Shown: piece after piece, positions 1 through 12,638 of the stretch | Position numbering within the stretch: the stretch's first letter is position 1 | How the letters are laid out: every line of letters begins with the position of its first letter | Source: Setophaga petechia | Lineage: Eukaryota; Chordata; Aves; Passeriformes; Parulidae | Direction of reading: 5' to 3' | Length of the DNA stretch: 64,000 nt | Assembly: GCA_024362935.1 (NCBI GenBank) | Contig: JANCRA010000033.1 | Location: 5,103,001-5,167,000 of the forward strand | The notes under the pieces: generated by a model | What the model saw: only the letters and a program-made list of their open reading frames with translations | Database searches by the model: none | Told to the model about the DNA's origin: nothing | Position numbers and translations under genes: made by a program

Positions 1-3000
1 CAGACAAGAGCTTGAAACTCCTGAAAACACCTGGGGGCTTGGTAGGAGCCTGTCGATGTCTCATAATACTGATTTTTCTTTTTAAACCTTGACATTCTTC
101 CAATGAACTCCACAATGCTAAAAGCTTTTCAGTGGTCTCAGCTGTGAACCTGTTGTGATCAGAGCCTGGGTTGGGAGGTCACTGCTGTTCCTGTCACTTG
201 GCACAGAGGTGACAGCTCTGACAACATCAGCCCTGCCAGAAGTGCTGCCCTGGCACTGCTCGTGGGTCTCTGCACAGAGGACACTGAGACCTGGGAGGAG
301 TGAAAAAGGCAAGAAAAGGCTGTCCCTTTGCTCCATGTGTGTCCAAGCACCAAAAGAGCTTTTGGAGCAGAGGGAACCTGGGACAGCTCTGTGGGATGTT
401 GTTTATTTTCCCAAAGCATGTGCTGGTGCTGGAGGCTGCTGGAAGCCCACCTAGAGCACTGAGATAATCTGATTCCACTGGGTTTGGCAGCAGTTCTGTT
501 TTCCAGTTGGGTGTTATGGAGAGCTGTCTATTCCCAGTTCCTGTTTTGTTCAATTGCTGTCACTCTGAGTGAAACACAGAGATAAATACACCTCTGCTGC
601 TAATGTTACTTTGAGCAGGTTAGGGGAGGTTTGATTTTAGTTAATTCATTTATGGCTGTTTGTGTTGAGGCATCCCTAGGGAGGCAGCTTCCCTCTATGT
701 ATGTTGGACTAATCAACCATGGAGAAAAACAAAATAAAATTAATTAGGCATTTTTTTCCTGCTAGGAAACACACGTTTGTTTAACATCAGACAGGAGTTC
801 TACTTGGCTAAATCCTCAGCAGGAGCTGCAGGTATTGAGATTTTAAGAATTAAGAACAATTGATACGGTCAATGTGGGATTTATTTTTTTAATAAATTAT
901 GATGAAAGAGGTATTATTTTAACATCTATATTCAGATAGCTGATAATGAATAAAACTATTGTGACCAGGCTGAACCAAGTGTATTTTGCAATATACACAC
1001 CTAAGAGTGTTAACAAATGAGCAAACTTAACAAATTTGTTAACAAATCCTGTTCATGGCTTGTTTCTACAGGACTGGGACCATGGAGAAGAGCAGGTTGT
1101 GCCTGTTCTGCTGAGGACTGGGGCCCTTTGGCTGCTGTTTGCACTCCTGGGCTGACCATGGCCAGCTGCCAGTGCCCACCCAGCTGCTCCCCTCTCCCCC
1201 TCCACAGCAGGGCAGAAAACAGGGTGGAAAAACACATGGGTGACAGCAGGGAGGTCACTCAGCCATTACCATCAGGAGCAAAACAGGAAAATCCATTTAT
1301 TGCTTATTAAAACAGGACTGGATTGATAGCACCAGGATTAGGCTGCAGATGGTGGGAGCCCCAGAGCTGTACACACATTTTCTGTTCATTCAGGTGCCTT
1401 TCCCAGAGAGTGGAGGGCAATCCTGGTGCAGGGAGCCAGGGCCTGTGTGGCACTGACTGGGGATTCCTGCAGAGATAGAATTGAGAGTCACACTTGCATT
1501 TTGGTGAGCTGTAAGCTGTGTGCTGGGACACAACACACCCATCAAAATTAAGGTGCTGCTTATCTGGCTCTAAGCACAATAAATTTTTTTCTGTTTTCAC
1601 AGGGCATCACAGCCCAGACAAACACCTTGGTCCATCCATCCATCAATACCAAAACACAATGCACTGGTGCCCTGATGTGAAGTCACTCAGGCTGTCTCCC
1701 TCTCAGGACCTGCAGTGCCTGTCAGGTAAGTCAGGTTTTTTTAGCTGAAATACCACATTTTATTTCACAGAACAGCATTTTCATAAAGTGTTTAGCACAA
1801 CTCTGTGCAGGTTGCTCACTGAGCTGGGAAATGTGATATTTCCTGCTGCAGGCAAAATGTTTCAAATGTCTGAGGCTGAACAAAAATAGCACTTCAAAAT
1901 AAATTGGGCAGTGCACAGGGGAGGTGGAAGAGATCATTACTTGCTGCTTGCCCCTGCTTCATTCAGTTTCTTTCCCCTACAAGGGCTAGAAAGGCTGGGG
2001 ATTTAATTCTCCCTTTGACAAGTTTGAGGCTAAAAGAAAGGGATTTACACGCCTGATTTCTGTTGTGGCCAGTGGAGCCATGCTCACAGCAAACTCCCTC
2101 TGCATTCCTGGGAAAATGGGGTCATTTGTGCTGGATCACTCAGCCAAGCATGGATGTGTGACAGAACAGCCCCCAAGCCAGCTGTGCTGAGAAAATAACC
2201 TTAAGAAGTTGGTGTTGCAGCTGAGTTCAGTGTGTGCTGATGGGTCACTTCTGTTCGTGTCTTGTGTCTGCTCTCCAGAACCCCCACCCCAGTCCCCAGC
2301 TCATGAGCTGGTAATCCCAAACTTGGAAGAGTTTCCAGGCAGGCTGACCAAAATCTGAGGATCTAAGACTGCCTGTACCCAAAAATAAGTAAATAAAAGG
2401 AAGCTAATCCCAGATGGTGCTGATTAAAACACGGACTACAAAGGGAGGTGGAGGAAGCAGCTTTCAGGCTGGGATGTATATTACCTGAGAGGGAGCTTGA
2501 TCACTGTGCACAGAGCCCAGCACGTGGTGACACAGCCCTGCCTTTGGAGAGCATCCTGCAGGAGGTAACAGAGCCAAACTTTGGGTTTTTTTCATTGAAT
2601 AGGGAATTAACATCCCAGCAGCCTTCTTGGGGAGTGGTACAAGTGTGACCACAGTAGGGATGAACCCCTTCAGGTTAAAGAGAGACAATTTTAAAGGTTT
2701 TTTCTGACCTTCTCCCAAATGCTGAGCTTATCTAGGAAACAGGAGGCCTTGCAGGTGTGGGACAGGTGGAAGGTACCTGCCTGCCAGTGGCACTGTGGCC
2801 ACTGCTCACTTCTGATCTTGGCTGAATGGTTGATAAGGATCTGCTTTGGTCTTAAGGCCCCAGGTGATCTTTTGTTCCCCAAAATGTATTATTTGTCACC
2901 TATCTCTGTGGGTTTTGTTTTCCAAGCTTGTTTAAGACTGTCCTGACAGGAAGGTTAATGCTTGCCTCATTGAAACACTGCTGACTCACTGATGTAAGTC

Positions 3001-5717
3001 ATAATTCCCTGAAAACTTTGAATATCCAGGAAGGTTTCATGAACACATCACAGCTTTCCATGTAGTTACATAAAAATCTCAAACTTTGCCATTTCATCAG
3101 ACACCTCGTGGCTCATGCCTACTCTGTTACTCAGCCTTCACTGCTTTCAGTGCCTTTAAAAAGAAAAAAAAAAATGTTCTGTTTGTTTCTGCAGAGCAGG
3201 GAGCTGTTCCTGGTGTGCTTCCCACTGAGTGTGCATCCCAGGCATTCCAGAAAATGCAGCACTGGGACCAAGGCTCAGGAGACTCATTTCTGCTTCCAGC
3301 AGTGGTGTTGGTTTTGAGCAAGACCTGTCAACTGCTACATCCTATACCAGAATTTATCCATCTCTCAAGTGAAAGTGATTTTAAAAAGTAGGAAGCTTTA
3401 AATCAATATAAAGAGTGCTCAAAAAATGTTCTTTAACAGGGAGGTGACATAGTTCCCTAAATACAAGGAGGATAAACTTTAAAGATCTACAATGAACTCA
3501 GTAGAGCTGAGCCAGAGGAAAGTGTGTTAATTTACTTTTTAACCCCCGGTTTTATCCTCTATCCTGCAGGGAAATCTTACACCACCAATTTTCTGGACAT
3601 GCAAATAAAATAATGTCATTTTTGTCTTTTTGAATCCAGGAACTTTTATGGGGGTAGGACCCTTAGAGTGTTCTTTCTTCCTTTAGGGAGTGGGTAATGA
3701 GAGGGAGGGCCATATCAAAGCTGACTGCTGGAAAGAATTAACTCTGATTTACAATGCTCTGCAGCCTGAGATAATGCCTCTGGCATTTGGAGACTCTGAA
3801 ATGCAAAATGCAGCGCTCATGGGGAGCCTGCTCTCAGTCAGCCCTTGCTGCTATCAGTAGCTGGCACCCAGGAGTGCAAATCCCACCAGGGGCTGGTCCC
3901 TGTCAGCCCAGCCCAAGGCACAAAGCTGGAGCTGCCAGGCTGCTCCTGCTGCTCCTGCCCAGCCTAAAGAGCTCCTGCATCCCTAAGGTCACAGCAGCCC
4001 TTAATGCAAATCCACAGGATGCCATTAGCCTCAGGTTCCCATCTTCATGAATTTGCAAGAGACAAGGTGCACACTCTCCAGAAGGGCTGAGAGCTGGGAA
4101 CAGAACAAACCAAGAGAAATTCCAGCAAAGGGGGTGGGGTCTGATTCCAGCCCCAGATAACAGCTCTTATCAGAAAAGCTCATAAATCCACCCAATTCAA
4201 ACAGAGTGTCAGCAGCATCCCGTGCTGCTTTGTGTGTCCCCTCAAGGGAGCTCCAGCTTCTTGTTCCGATCAGCAATTTCCATTCTATCCTTCAGCTTCC
4301 CAGAAGCCACCACTTCCTGCAAAACTGTGTGGGAATGCTAATTCTGAATATCTGTGTGGCCTCAGAAGGAGCAGAACGTGGGGCTGCTCTAATGAACAGC
4401 CCAAATTACTGCTTGGCTGTCACTTGTGATTAAAGCAGCAAATATTGGCAAAAACAAAATGCCAGAAGTAGAACTTGTTTAAGTGCTGGGTTTTGGGTCT
4501 GAGCTTCAAGTGTCTGGTGGAATATGAAGTCTTTGTGAAGACACAAGGTCAGTGTCTCTCCTGGGAGCTGTTCATAGACACCTGACAGCCCTGCCCTTTC
4601 TGAAACACAAACACATGGATGACACCACCTCCTCTGGTCACTGTCACCTTCTGGTGCCATCCCTGCCACTGCAGAGGAAGATTATTTGAGGAGAAGGACA
4701 CAAGACACACCATGGTCTTGTCTCTTAATTCTAGTTTTACCTCAAGCACTAGTTTGAGTTTTTAGGTGCTACATCCTAATACAAACAAGGCAGAAAATAT
4801 GCATTTACTGTTTTGAAAAAATCCCACAACTTCTTCATGGAAAGATGTGGATTTGGTGTTAAAGAATGATGTAGATGTGAGAAAATGAGTATCCTGTCAA
4901 AGAGTTGGTCCTAAGTAAAATATCAGGCTGGCATTGACATGCTCCAAGAGATTTTTCAATAACTCCTTCCTCCTACATGAAAAAAATATCTGTACTGTGG
5001 TCAGCCATCCCTTTTAGGGCTGTGCTGCAGCAATTATGAGGAGTGAGGGGGAGTCATGATCTTGATATTATCCTAGCAACTCTATTAGGGGAAAATCTGT
5101 GGATTTATTTCAGCCACATTTTGTGTCTTCCAGCAAACATTCTGGTAGTTTCCAACACACCAAAATGAGCATAAGGGGATTTTGACTCCAGTGTTGTGAC
5201 TTTTGAATGACCTCGTGGAACAGGGACCAGATGATGAAGTGACCTTATAAAATGGACTTTTAGGAAAACACCATGTCACACACTGCTGGGACGAATTGTC
5301 CAGAACAGGACACTGGGAACAGCTCTGATGCTTTGGAGGAACCTATAAAACAAAACTCTGGACCCATGAGAGAGATAGAGTATGGAATGGGGAAAGTTAT
5401 TTCTTTTGCCATGGGAAAAAATTCAGCATCCTGGCCAGCTTCACAAGAGTGTAACAGCCCCTTCCTGACTGGTGTGGTGAGGAAACTTGGGTCACAAAAG
5501 CTGAGTCCTTCTATTTATCAGGTAACTTCTGAACACACTGTTTGTGCCCAAGCAGAAGGGTTGTTGTGTGCTAAAACCCAGTGCTGCCACAGCTCTGAAT
5601 CCCCAGTGCAAAGTGGGATTCCCAAAGAACAGTCCTGGGAAGCAGAATTTAGAGGAAGAAACTGATAAAATGAGAAAAAAGCACCAAAAATATTTTTTTC
5701 TTTGCTCTTGTAAAGAG
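1..5717. other. Intergenic sequence, no gene recognised
   Basis: No exon, RNA gene or CpG island is recognisable on either strand. Open frames here are short, lack family motifs and overlap one another in several frames, as expected of non-coding DNA. Base composition is moderately AT-rich with scattered homopolymer runs, for example a short A run near 3163-3174. If this is 5' flanking DNA of LAMA5, mammalian synteny would place RPS21 and CABLES2 on this side, but none of their coding sequence was recognised. Confidence 0.6.
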
Positions 5718-6188
5718 CAGTTGTGTTGGGACTCTGGTCAGTCATGGCGTTTTATTATTCATTCTTGTTTAGCCTTCTGATGTCTCTCTTTCTTTAGTAT
5801 AGTTTTAATATATCATAATGTAATATATCATAATGTAATGTAATGTAATGTAATGTAATGTAATGTAATGTTATTTAATATAATAATATGATATGATATG
5901 ATATGATATGATATGATATGATATGATATAATATAATATAATATAATATAATATAATGTAATATAAATAAATCAGTCTCTCTTTCTTTAGTATAGTTTTA
6001 ATATATCATAATGTAATACAATATATCATAATGTAATGTAATGTAATAATATAATATAATATAATATAATATAATATAATATAATATAATATAATATAAT
6101 ATAATATAAATAAATCAGCCTTCTGAGATCTTGGAGGCAAATTCTCACCTCTCACCTCATCCTGGGGACCCCCATCAACACCACACAC
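5718..6188 (+). mobile_element. 5'-truncated ERV LTR fragment, passerine TguLTR5-like
   Basis: The order of motifs matches the 3' half of a passerine endogenous retrovirus LTR. There is a GGGACTCTGGTCAGTC block near 5730, then AGCCTTCTGATG, then a TTTAGTATAGTTTTAATATA block, then an AT-rich tract. An AATAAATCAGCCTTCTGAG polyadenylation-signal block follows at about 6110-6128, and the element ends near 6188 in CACCACACA. The same motif order appears, reverse-complemented, in the solo LTR at 10704-11086, which supports the call. The 5' half seems missing or too diverged to see, so the left edge is approximate. No internal viral genes are present. The family name comes from memory and is inference; that this is an LTR-related repeat is better supported. 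Confidence 0.62.
5799..6117. repeat. AT-rich microsatellite block (TAATG, ATATG, TATAA units), internally duplicated
   Basis: Pentanucleotide runs follow one another. TAATG-type units lie at about 5815-5870, ATATG units at about 5885-5928 and TATAA units at about 5928-5957. After a repeat of the LTR block TCTCTCTTTCTTTAGTATAG (5783 and again 5976, 193 bp apart), a second TAATG then TATAA run continues to about 6113. The microsatellite is therefore inside the LTR fragment and was duplicated together with LTR sequence. Confidence 0.9.
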
Positions 6189-7910
6189 CAGAGCAGGAGA
6201 TTCCTGAGCACTGGGGGTGACTCTGCTTGTGAGGAGGGATAAAGCAGGACACCTGCAGGAGCAATGGGCACATTCAGTGGGACAGGAAGGAGGGAACATC
6301 TGGCAAGACTGAGTGCTCACGATTTGGGGGGAATTTCAAGCAAAGCCATAAGAGATCTGGAGGGAGGCACTGCTACCTGCTGGAAGAGATGGGGAAGGAG
6401 AGGTTTTGTGTATTTCTGTGCTCTGTGGGGCCCAGACACTGAGCTGAGTGTGCCAGCCCTGCCCTGCCATGTGTTCTGGTGGGTGTGTGGGCAGCTGGAT
6501 TTGTCCTTCTGAAGCAGCAGCACCGTGTTCATCTGCCCTGGCTGGCACTGGCTAATCCTGACAAGCAGCAGCACTTCCCTGGCTGCTCCTCAGAAATGAC
6601 CTGAGCAGCAGCAGCACAATCACTTGCACTGAACACGGGGCTGGGATCCTTCTGATAAAGCCCAGGACATGGGACAGCTTCCTACAAAGTGCCTCAGGGG
6701 CAGACCTGCTGTCTGACTCCAATGTAGGGACATTCAGAACAATTTTATTTGTTCCTGTCAGCTTTAATTGAACATCTGGGTTAATAACAGGGAGATCCCC
6801 AGGGCTGGCATCAGAGCTGGGAAGGAAAAGGAGTCATTTTGGAATCCTTCCTTAACCCCAACTCCTTTGTTAGAAGTGTTGGTGTTATTTAATTGACTGT
6901 TAAATCCCAGTCACATGAGCACCCTCGAGTGTAATCTCCTGTGATAAATTGCCCAGCACTCCTGTCAGAGGCACATTCTGCTCCCCAGCCTGTGCAAGAC
7001 TCAGTGTCCTGGGATTACAGCTGACTTTTGCATAGGGAATGAGGGAGGAATGGATTTTATTTCAGTTTAAATTGATTTAAGAAGACAGTGGACTCCAGAT
7101 CTGGATAAAGACACTGTTCTCTACCCTGCTTGAGGTTGTGGTAGATGCAGTTATTTTTTCCATGCTTTTCAGTAAATGTTTACAGGGTCCAGTTCTTATC
7201 AGACAAAGGCAGACAGCCCTTGGGGGACAAAACCCAGACAATTGCACAAGGTCTCATCTCAGGGTGGGACAGAAAGAAGGGAAAGGGCTCAGTCATAGTG
7301 GGGAGCTAGTTATCTGTTGGAGACAGCCTGCACACAGTCAGATCTCTAGGATCAGGAAAGAGAACTTGAAGGTGGAAATGGAAACTAGATATGAAGAAGG
7401 AACTGAGATAACAGGAGGATGGCAAGAAAAATCTGTAAGATGCCAAGAACACCTTTTTTGTCCTCCAATCCTCTAATATTTCCCCATTTGATTCTGTTCA
7501 TTCTCCCCCATTAGAGATTTCAGCCTACATCCTGTGGTCTGAGACAAGCAGAGCCAGAGAGGCCAGAGGCAGAGCAAGGTGCTGGCACCCCTGAGGGACA
7601 CAGAGCGTGCAGGGGACACTCAGTGACTTCTGAGGTGCTCCTGACCCCAAACCTTGTGAACTGGGAAGGTGTCAGCACTGTGAGCTGCTGAAAGCTCTCT
7701 GCTCTCAAACCTCCATGCCTGGATTCACTGTCAGAACTCACTGTCTCTCAGATGCAGATTTTCACCTCTTTCACCCAGCTGAGAGGGGGCAGGTGTAGCT
7801 TTGCTCAGCCAGTCTCCACTTAGAGATTCCTCACCTGATGTTTCCTTCCTTCTCAGGGCACCAGCAAAAACCCCCCAGGGCTCCTGCCTGCCCTGGGCAA
7901 GGTGCTGGTG
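6189..7910. other. Intergenic sequence, nothing recognised
   Basis: No gene, repeat family or CpG island was recognised. The 112-codon plus-strand frame at 7138-7476 has no domain motif I recognise and no splice context that would support a gene. Confidence 0.55.
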
Positions 7911-8252
7911 TGCAGAGCAGCACCTGGGAGCAGAGCCCAAAGCCAGGGATGGGCAGCAGGAGGGAGAGAAGCAGCCCTGGGCAGCACAGCCTGTAGGTAG
8001 GACAGGAGCAGCCTGGGAGCAGAGCCCAAAGCCAGGGATGGGCAGCCAGAGAGGAGCAGCCCTGGGAGCTCTCTGGGAGCAGGGATGTGCAGCAGGAGGG
8101 AGAGGAGCAGCTCTGAGAAGCTCAGCCTGTAGCACAGACACCTGGAGGTAGGACAGGAGGAGCCTGGGAGCTCTCTGGGAGCAGGGATGTGCAGCAGGAG
8201 GGACAGGAGCAGCCCTGGGAGCACAGCCTGCAGCACAGACACCTGCAGTAGG
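7911..8252. repeat. Complex minisatellite, GGGAGCAGAG/GGGCAGCAGGAGGGA units
   Basis: Purine-rich blocks recur about four times in shuffled order. The recurring pieces are a CTGGGAGCAGAGCCCAAAGC block (two copies, near 7925 and 8012), a GGGATGNGCAGCAGGAGGGA block (near 7948, 8092 and 8184), an AGCACAGACACCTG block (near 8132 and 8232) and a GTAGGACAGGAG block (near 7995, 8149 and 8250). The long minus-strand frames over this stretch are by-products of the repeat and not proteins. Confidence 0.8.
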
Positions 8253-10697
8253 ACAGCAGCTCTGCCCTGGCTGCAGGCACAGTGTCACACCTGGCAGAGC
8301 TCTGGGGGACTGGTGCTGCTGTCAGGACTGTGTGTCCCTCCCTGAATGCAAGGATTGTGCTGAGAGCAGCCCCTGGGTGCTGCTTTCTGTGGTTTTTGAG
8401 GTGTGGCACTGAGGGCAGAGGTGCTGTGGTGGGATCAGGTACAGGAGCCCTGTCCCACCACACACAGCACGTCCTGCTGAGAACAGCCTGTCCCTGAGCC
8501 CTCCTCAGGCACATCACAGCCCATCTCATTGTACCCAAATTTCCCTCCTCCCCAGCCCCGAATCAGCAGCAGCAGGCTGATAGCAGTGCCCATGTGTCAG
8601 TACCAAAGGAAGGCCTGATAATATCCTGGTTTTCTCCTCAGCTTTTCCCAGCTCCCTTCCAATCCAGAATAATTTCTGCTTCCTGATGACCCCAAAGGCA
8701 CCACAAAACAAATGTATCAACATGAATGTAAGCGCTTTAATCAGTAAAATGCAAGATTTAAAAAAAAAAAAAAAATAATAATAATAGCAGTACCCTGCAG
8801 GGAGAGAGACTGAGAAAAGAAGAGCAAATAAAAAGAAATGCTCTGTATGTTCTGGCTGGGAGCCAAAGGCCCTCTGGGCCAGGTTTGGATAAAACAGGGC
8901 TTAATTTCTGGTGTGAGAAACCGCTAGAGTGAATCTGCAGCAAACAAAGGCCAATTCACAAAGGGACACAGGCCAGGGCTGGAGGAGGAGAGGGCAGCCT
9001 GCCAGCTCTGCCAGCTCCCCTGATTTTATCATGTCCTGCACTATCAGATGCTTTACTGCTAGCTTCCTTTTCCTCTTGCATTTTTCAAAAAGCAGCATTT
9101 CTTCTAACGAAATCTGTAGGGAAAAACTTAGAAACACTCAACAGGCAGTCCAGAAAGCAAAGTGAAGATAACAAACACTAAAGTTTATTATCTTAATGGA
9201 AATTAAATTGAGGTTCTTAAACAAGACTCAGGGAGAGGAGGGCTTTTATTAAACTGTTTGGGCTGGGCGGTGTGAAATGCTTTCTTGGACCATGAACCAG
9301 TGTTTACATTTGAAAGGAAATGCTGTGTCAGCAGTGCCAGCGGGCTCATCACCCAGTGACAGCATTGTCCCCCTGCAGGGCTTCCAGAGTGAGAGATCCC
9401 CAGAGCTGCCAGGGCTCTGCCCTCTGCACACCACCAGCCCCTCTGCCCTGCCCATCCCGGGGCTCAGGGAATGACAGAAAGCCAACTATGGGCACAGGGC
9501 AGTACAAACCTACCCAGGGAATTCTCTCCACCATGGGAATCTTGCCCAGTTCTTCAAAGTCCACCCTTTCCCTTGGGAGCAGAGCACAGAGCTTGTACCC
9601 AGAGCAGTGGCATTGCCATCTCAGCCCACAGCAGGGCTGGTGCTGCTGGGAATGAGTGGTGATCCTGTTATTCCTCAGATTCTTTCCAACAAACAGAGCA
9701 GGGAGAAAGGCTTGTCCTGAAAATCCAAAGCTTTGCTATTAGCTGCATGCTGTGCTTAATACCCTCGATAATTAAGCAGTTGGCTGGTGGAATATACTTC
9801 TTTTTCTCTCTAATTGCTCAGATCCAGGCAGTTTGTTTGGGATTCAGATCTTGAACAGTTCAGCATCTGCTGCAGCCACAGAAGCCCAGGGGCATTTTGT
9901 GCAGGGGTGACAGCTCCAGAGCCACTCTCAAGCAGGCTGCTGGGGACACAGGATTGCTTCCCCAGGGGTCATCCCTGCATTTTCCCATGGCGTTATCTGA
10001 TTTTTGAGGCCAGTTGTGGATGCAGGAATTCTGCCCACGCACATTTCTCCTGGCTGCTGTAGGTCCTGGGATGACAGTGGGTCGGCCCACGCAGGGCAGC
10101 CTGTGGCCAGTCCCCAGCCCACACCAACATAACCTCAGTCCCCATTTCTGGGTTTAAAAACACCATTCTGGGAGTGTACACAGCTCTGGTGTCACCGTGC
10201 CCACTGTGGCTTCACCTCAGGCCACCATGGCTTGGGCTTTCCTTGAGATTTGTGATTGAACACAAGAAATGTGAGGAGCGTTTGTGGAGTGGTTTGGGCT
10301 GTTCTGGGTTCCAGCCCCAAAGGAGGAGGCACTTCTAGAAGCTGTTGCTTGAGTTGCTGCACTTTAGCAGGCAAAATAATTCAGTTTTCCAGAAGATATT
10401 GAGCTAAGGAGCTGTCATGGTGTAGTTGGTTGAGAAGAGGCTGATGGAGTTTACACCAAACCCCACTCTGTTCATGAAGGATTTGTGCCTCACCCCAAAA
10501 CAAGGGAGGCCACATCTGCAGTGGGAAGGCAAGGGATGAAAGAACTCTGCAGTTTTCAAGACAGCAATCCAAAAATTTGGAAAATCCAAATTGCTCCATC
10601 CCCTCTGAGCTGGAGGGATGCTGCCAGGCACATGGGGATGCAGATTTTTATACACCCAAGGCACCAGTGACAACCAGAGCTTCAGTGACAGCCAGTC
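8253..10697. other. Intergenic sequence with an A-rich tract
   Basis: Nothing gene-like was recognised. An A run followed by AAT repeats lies at 8759-8786. It could be the tail of an old retroposed element, but no recognisable body precedes it on either strand. Confidence 0.5.
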
Positions 10698-10703
10698 TTG
10701 TAG
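10698..10703. repeat. Left target-site duplication of the solo LTR
   Basis: TTGTAG directly precedes the LTR terminus. The right flank is TTATAG, a 5 of 6 match, consistent with a 6-bp duplication and one later substitution. Confidence 0.6.
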
Positions 10704-11086
10704 TGTGACCGTGTTCACAGGGGTCTTAGGATGAGGGAAGAGATGAGGATCTGACTCCATGTTTCAGAAGGCTTGATTTATTATTTTATGATATATATTA
10801 TATTAAAACTATACTAAAAGAATAGAAGAAAGGATTTAATCAGAAGGCTAGCTAAGAATAGAAAAAGAAAGAATGATAACAAAGGTTTGTGGTTCGGTCT
10901 CTGTCTGAGCCAGCTGGCTGTGATTGGCCATTAATTAGAAACAACCACATGAGACCAATCCCAGATGCATCTGTTGCATGCCACAGCAGCAGATAATCAA
11001 TGTTTACATTTTGTTCCTGAGGCCTCTCAGCTTCTCAGGAGGAAAACTCCTAAGGAAAGAATTTTCCATAAAAGATGTCTGTGACA
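10704..11086 (-). mobile_element. Solo LTR of a TguLTR5-like endogenous retrovirus
   Basis: Read on the minus strand, this 383-bp element begins TGTCACAGACATC and ends GGTCACA, so it has TG...CA termini. It contains a GGCCAATCACAG block (CCAAT-type promoter motif), the TTTAGTATAGTTTTAATATA block shared with the element at 5718-6188, and an AATAAA polyadenylation signal at plus coordinates 10777-10782. Flanking 6-mers TTGTAG and TTATAG match at five of six positions; a 6-bp duplication is typical of beta-retrovirus-like (ERVK) integration. No internal region or second LTR is present, so this is a solo LTR left by recombination between the two LTRs of a provirus. The family assignment is from memory; solo-LTR structure and orientation are seen directly. 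Confidence 0.82.
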
Positions 11087-11092
11087 TTATAG
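11087..11092. repeat. Right target-site duplication of the solo LTR
   Basis: TTATAG directly follows the LTR terminus and pairs with TTGTAG on the left side. Confidence 0.6.
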
Positions 11093-11956
11093 CATTGTTG
11101 ACATGCATTTCCCTCCAAGGCCAGAGTTCTGTGCCATGCCCAGGTGTCTCTTGCTGGGGCAGGGAGCCAGAGGCACAGAGTGCTTGGCCTCATGCCACCA
11201 ATTCCAGCCTGTCCCTGTCCAGAGCCCTCCCTGGCACGGTGGGCAAGGTCCCCTCTGTGGGCACCCTGCTCCAGATGCAGCTTTTCCACAGTGCTGCACA
11301 GGCTCAATGGGACTAATGGAAGGGAAACAAGCAGTGTTTGACCCTCGTTAGTGTCATAATTCCAAGTGATGCCCACCCCTTCCCTGGAGAGCCCTTTACA
11401 CCCGCGGGGCTGTGACAAAGAGGGCTGTGTTCCTGCTGTGCATGATTAACCAAACCCTGTGCTGGGTGTCCCAGGCTGGACGGGGAGTGGGGACCCTTCT
11501 GCACAGATAAAGGACATGGAACTGCCCTGGCACAGGCAGTGCCCCTGCAGGAGTGGGTTTGGACAGGACACACAGCCTGGGGCTCTTTTCATCTTGTTTG
11601 TGGCCGCGGCACTTACAGTACATGAAATTTGAAAAATCCCTTTGTTTGGCCGCCCTCAGGCTTCCCACATGGAAAAAGGGTGTGTGGGGATGGGAGTGCT
11701 CAGGCTGAGAACACAGTGTGCTCTGGATGGAGGCGCTGGGGAGGGGAGGAGAAGCCATTCCCCCCTGTAATGGGAATTGTTTGGTTACCATCACACAGGA
11801 GAGGCTCTGCAGGTCGCCCATCAGTGCTCTGAACCCATTCTCCTCCCTGCCTCCACCCCAGTGCTTCTCACTGCTCAGACACAGACATGCTCAGACACCA
11901 CATTTTCCCTGCTGCTCCCACTTGCCTCTGTTCTTCCAAACCACGACCACATATAT

Positions 11957-11984
11957 AATATTTTGATATATATATCAAAATATT
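11957..11984. repeat. Perfect 28-bp AT-rich palindrome
   Basis: The left arm AATATTTTGATATA is followed at once by its exact reverse complement TATATCAAAATATT with no spacer. It can extrude a cruciform or could bind a symmetric dimer. An AT-rich sequence of this length is unlikely but not impossible by chance. Confidence 0.85.
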
Positions 11985-12598
11985 CCAAGGGACAGGTGCT
12001 TGCAGGGTGAGGAGGTACAGAGAAGTCCCCAAGACTTCATATGCTAATCCATTTCAGCATCACCTGTCCCCTCTGCTCATCACCCAACACTGTTTTTGAT
12101 CACTCATAAATTTTCAAATGGAGCAAAGAAGTTTGGGCAGCTCAATGTGACTGCAAATGCTTTTGGAGATTGACAGGAACAGCACTTAAATTGTCACATT
12201 CCAGCATAACCATACTTTTCACTTCAGATATTGGGATAAAAGTGATATATTATGATGGTTTTCCAGGTTTAGTTTCACCTAGAGCCTCTTGCATGGCAGC
12301 AGCTATCAGGAATGAATGATGCCAGAACCAGACAGAGCCTGTGCTTTTAATTGCAGGGGCCATTTGTGCTGTGCTGATGACAGACAGGGTCTGCCTGTGT
12401 GCTCTGACCTCACCTGCTCATGTGTTTCATGTTTTGCTGCACTGTTGGGAATGGAGGCAGCTGAGAATATCCTTTCTGTACCATCTGTGGTGTGGCTTTT
12501 TACCCCCCAAGCTGAAAGATCAGCTTGTACTCAGACAAGTGTGATGTCTTTGAGTGAATGGAGAGATGTTGCCATCAGGAACTGGTCCAGGGCACAGA

Positions 12599-12638
12599 AG
12601 TCAGAAATTAATATTAGAGTCAGAAATTAATATTAGAG
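12599..12638. repeat. 20-bp direct repeat, two copies
   Basis: The unit GTCAGAAATTAATATTAGA occurs twice in immediate succession. This is probably a simple slippage or small tandem duplication. Confidence 0.85.

Noticed and set aside
7731..8538. Minus-strand frames of 129-185 codons rich in Cys, Pro and Ser
   Set aside because: They arise from the shuffled minisatellite at 7911-8252 read in different frames.
8759..8786. A-rich run with AAT repeats as a possible retroposon tail
   Set aside because: No element body or target duplication could be recognised beside it.
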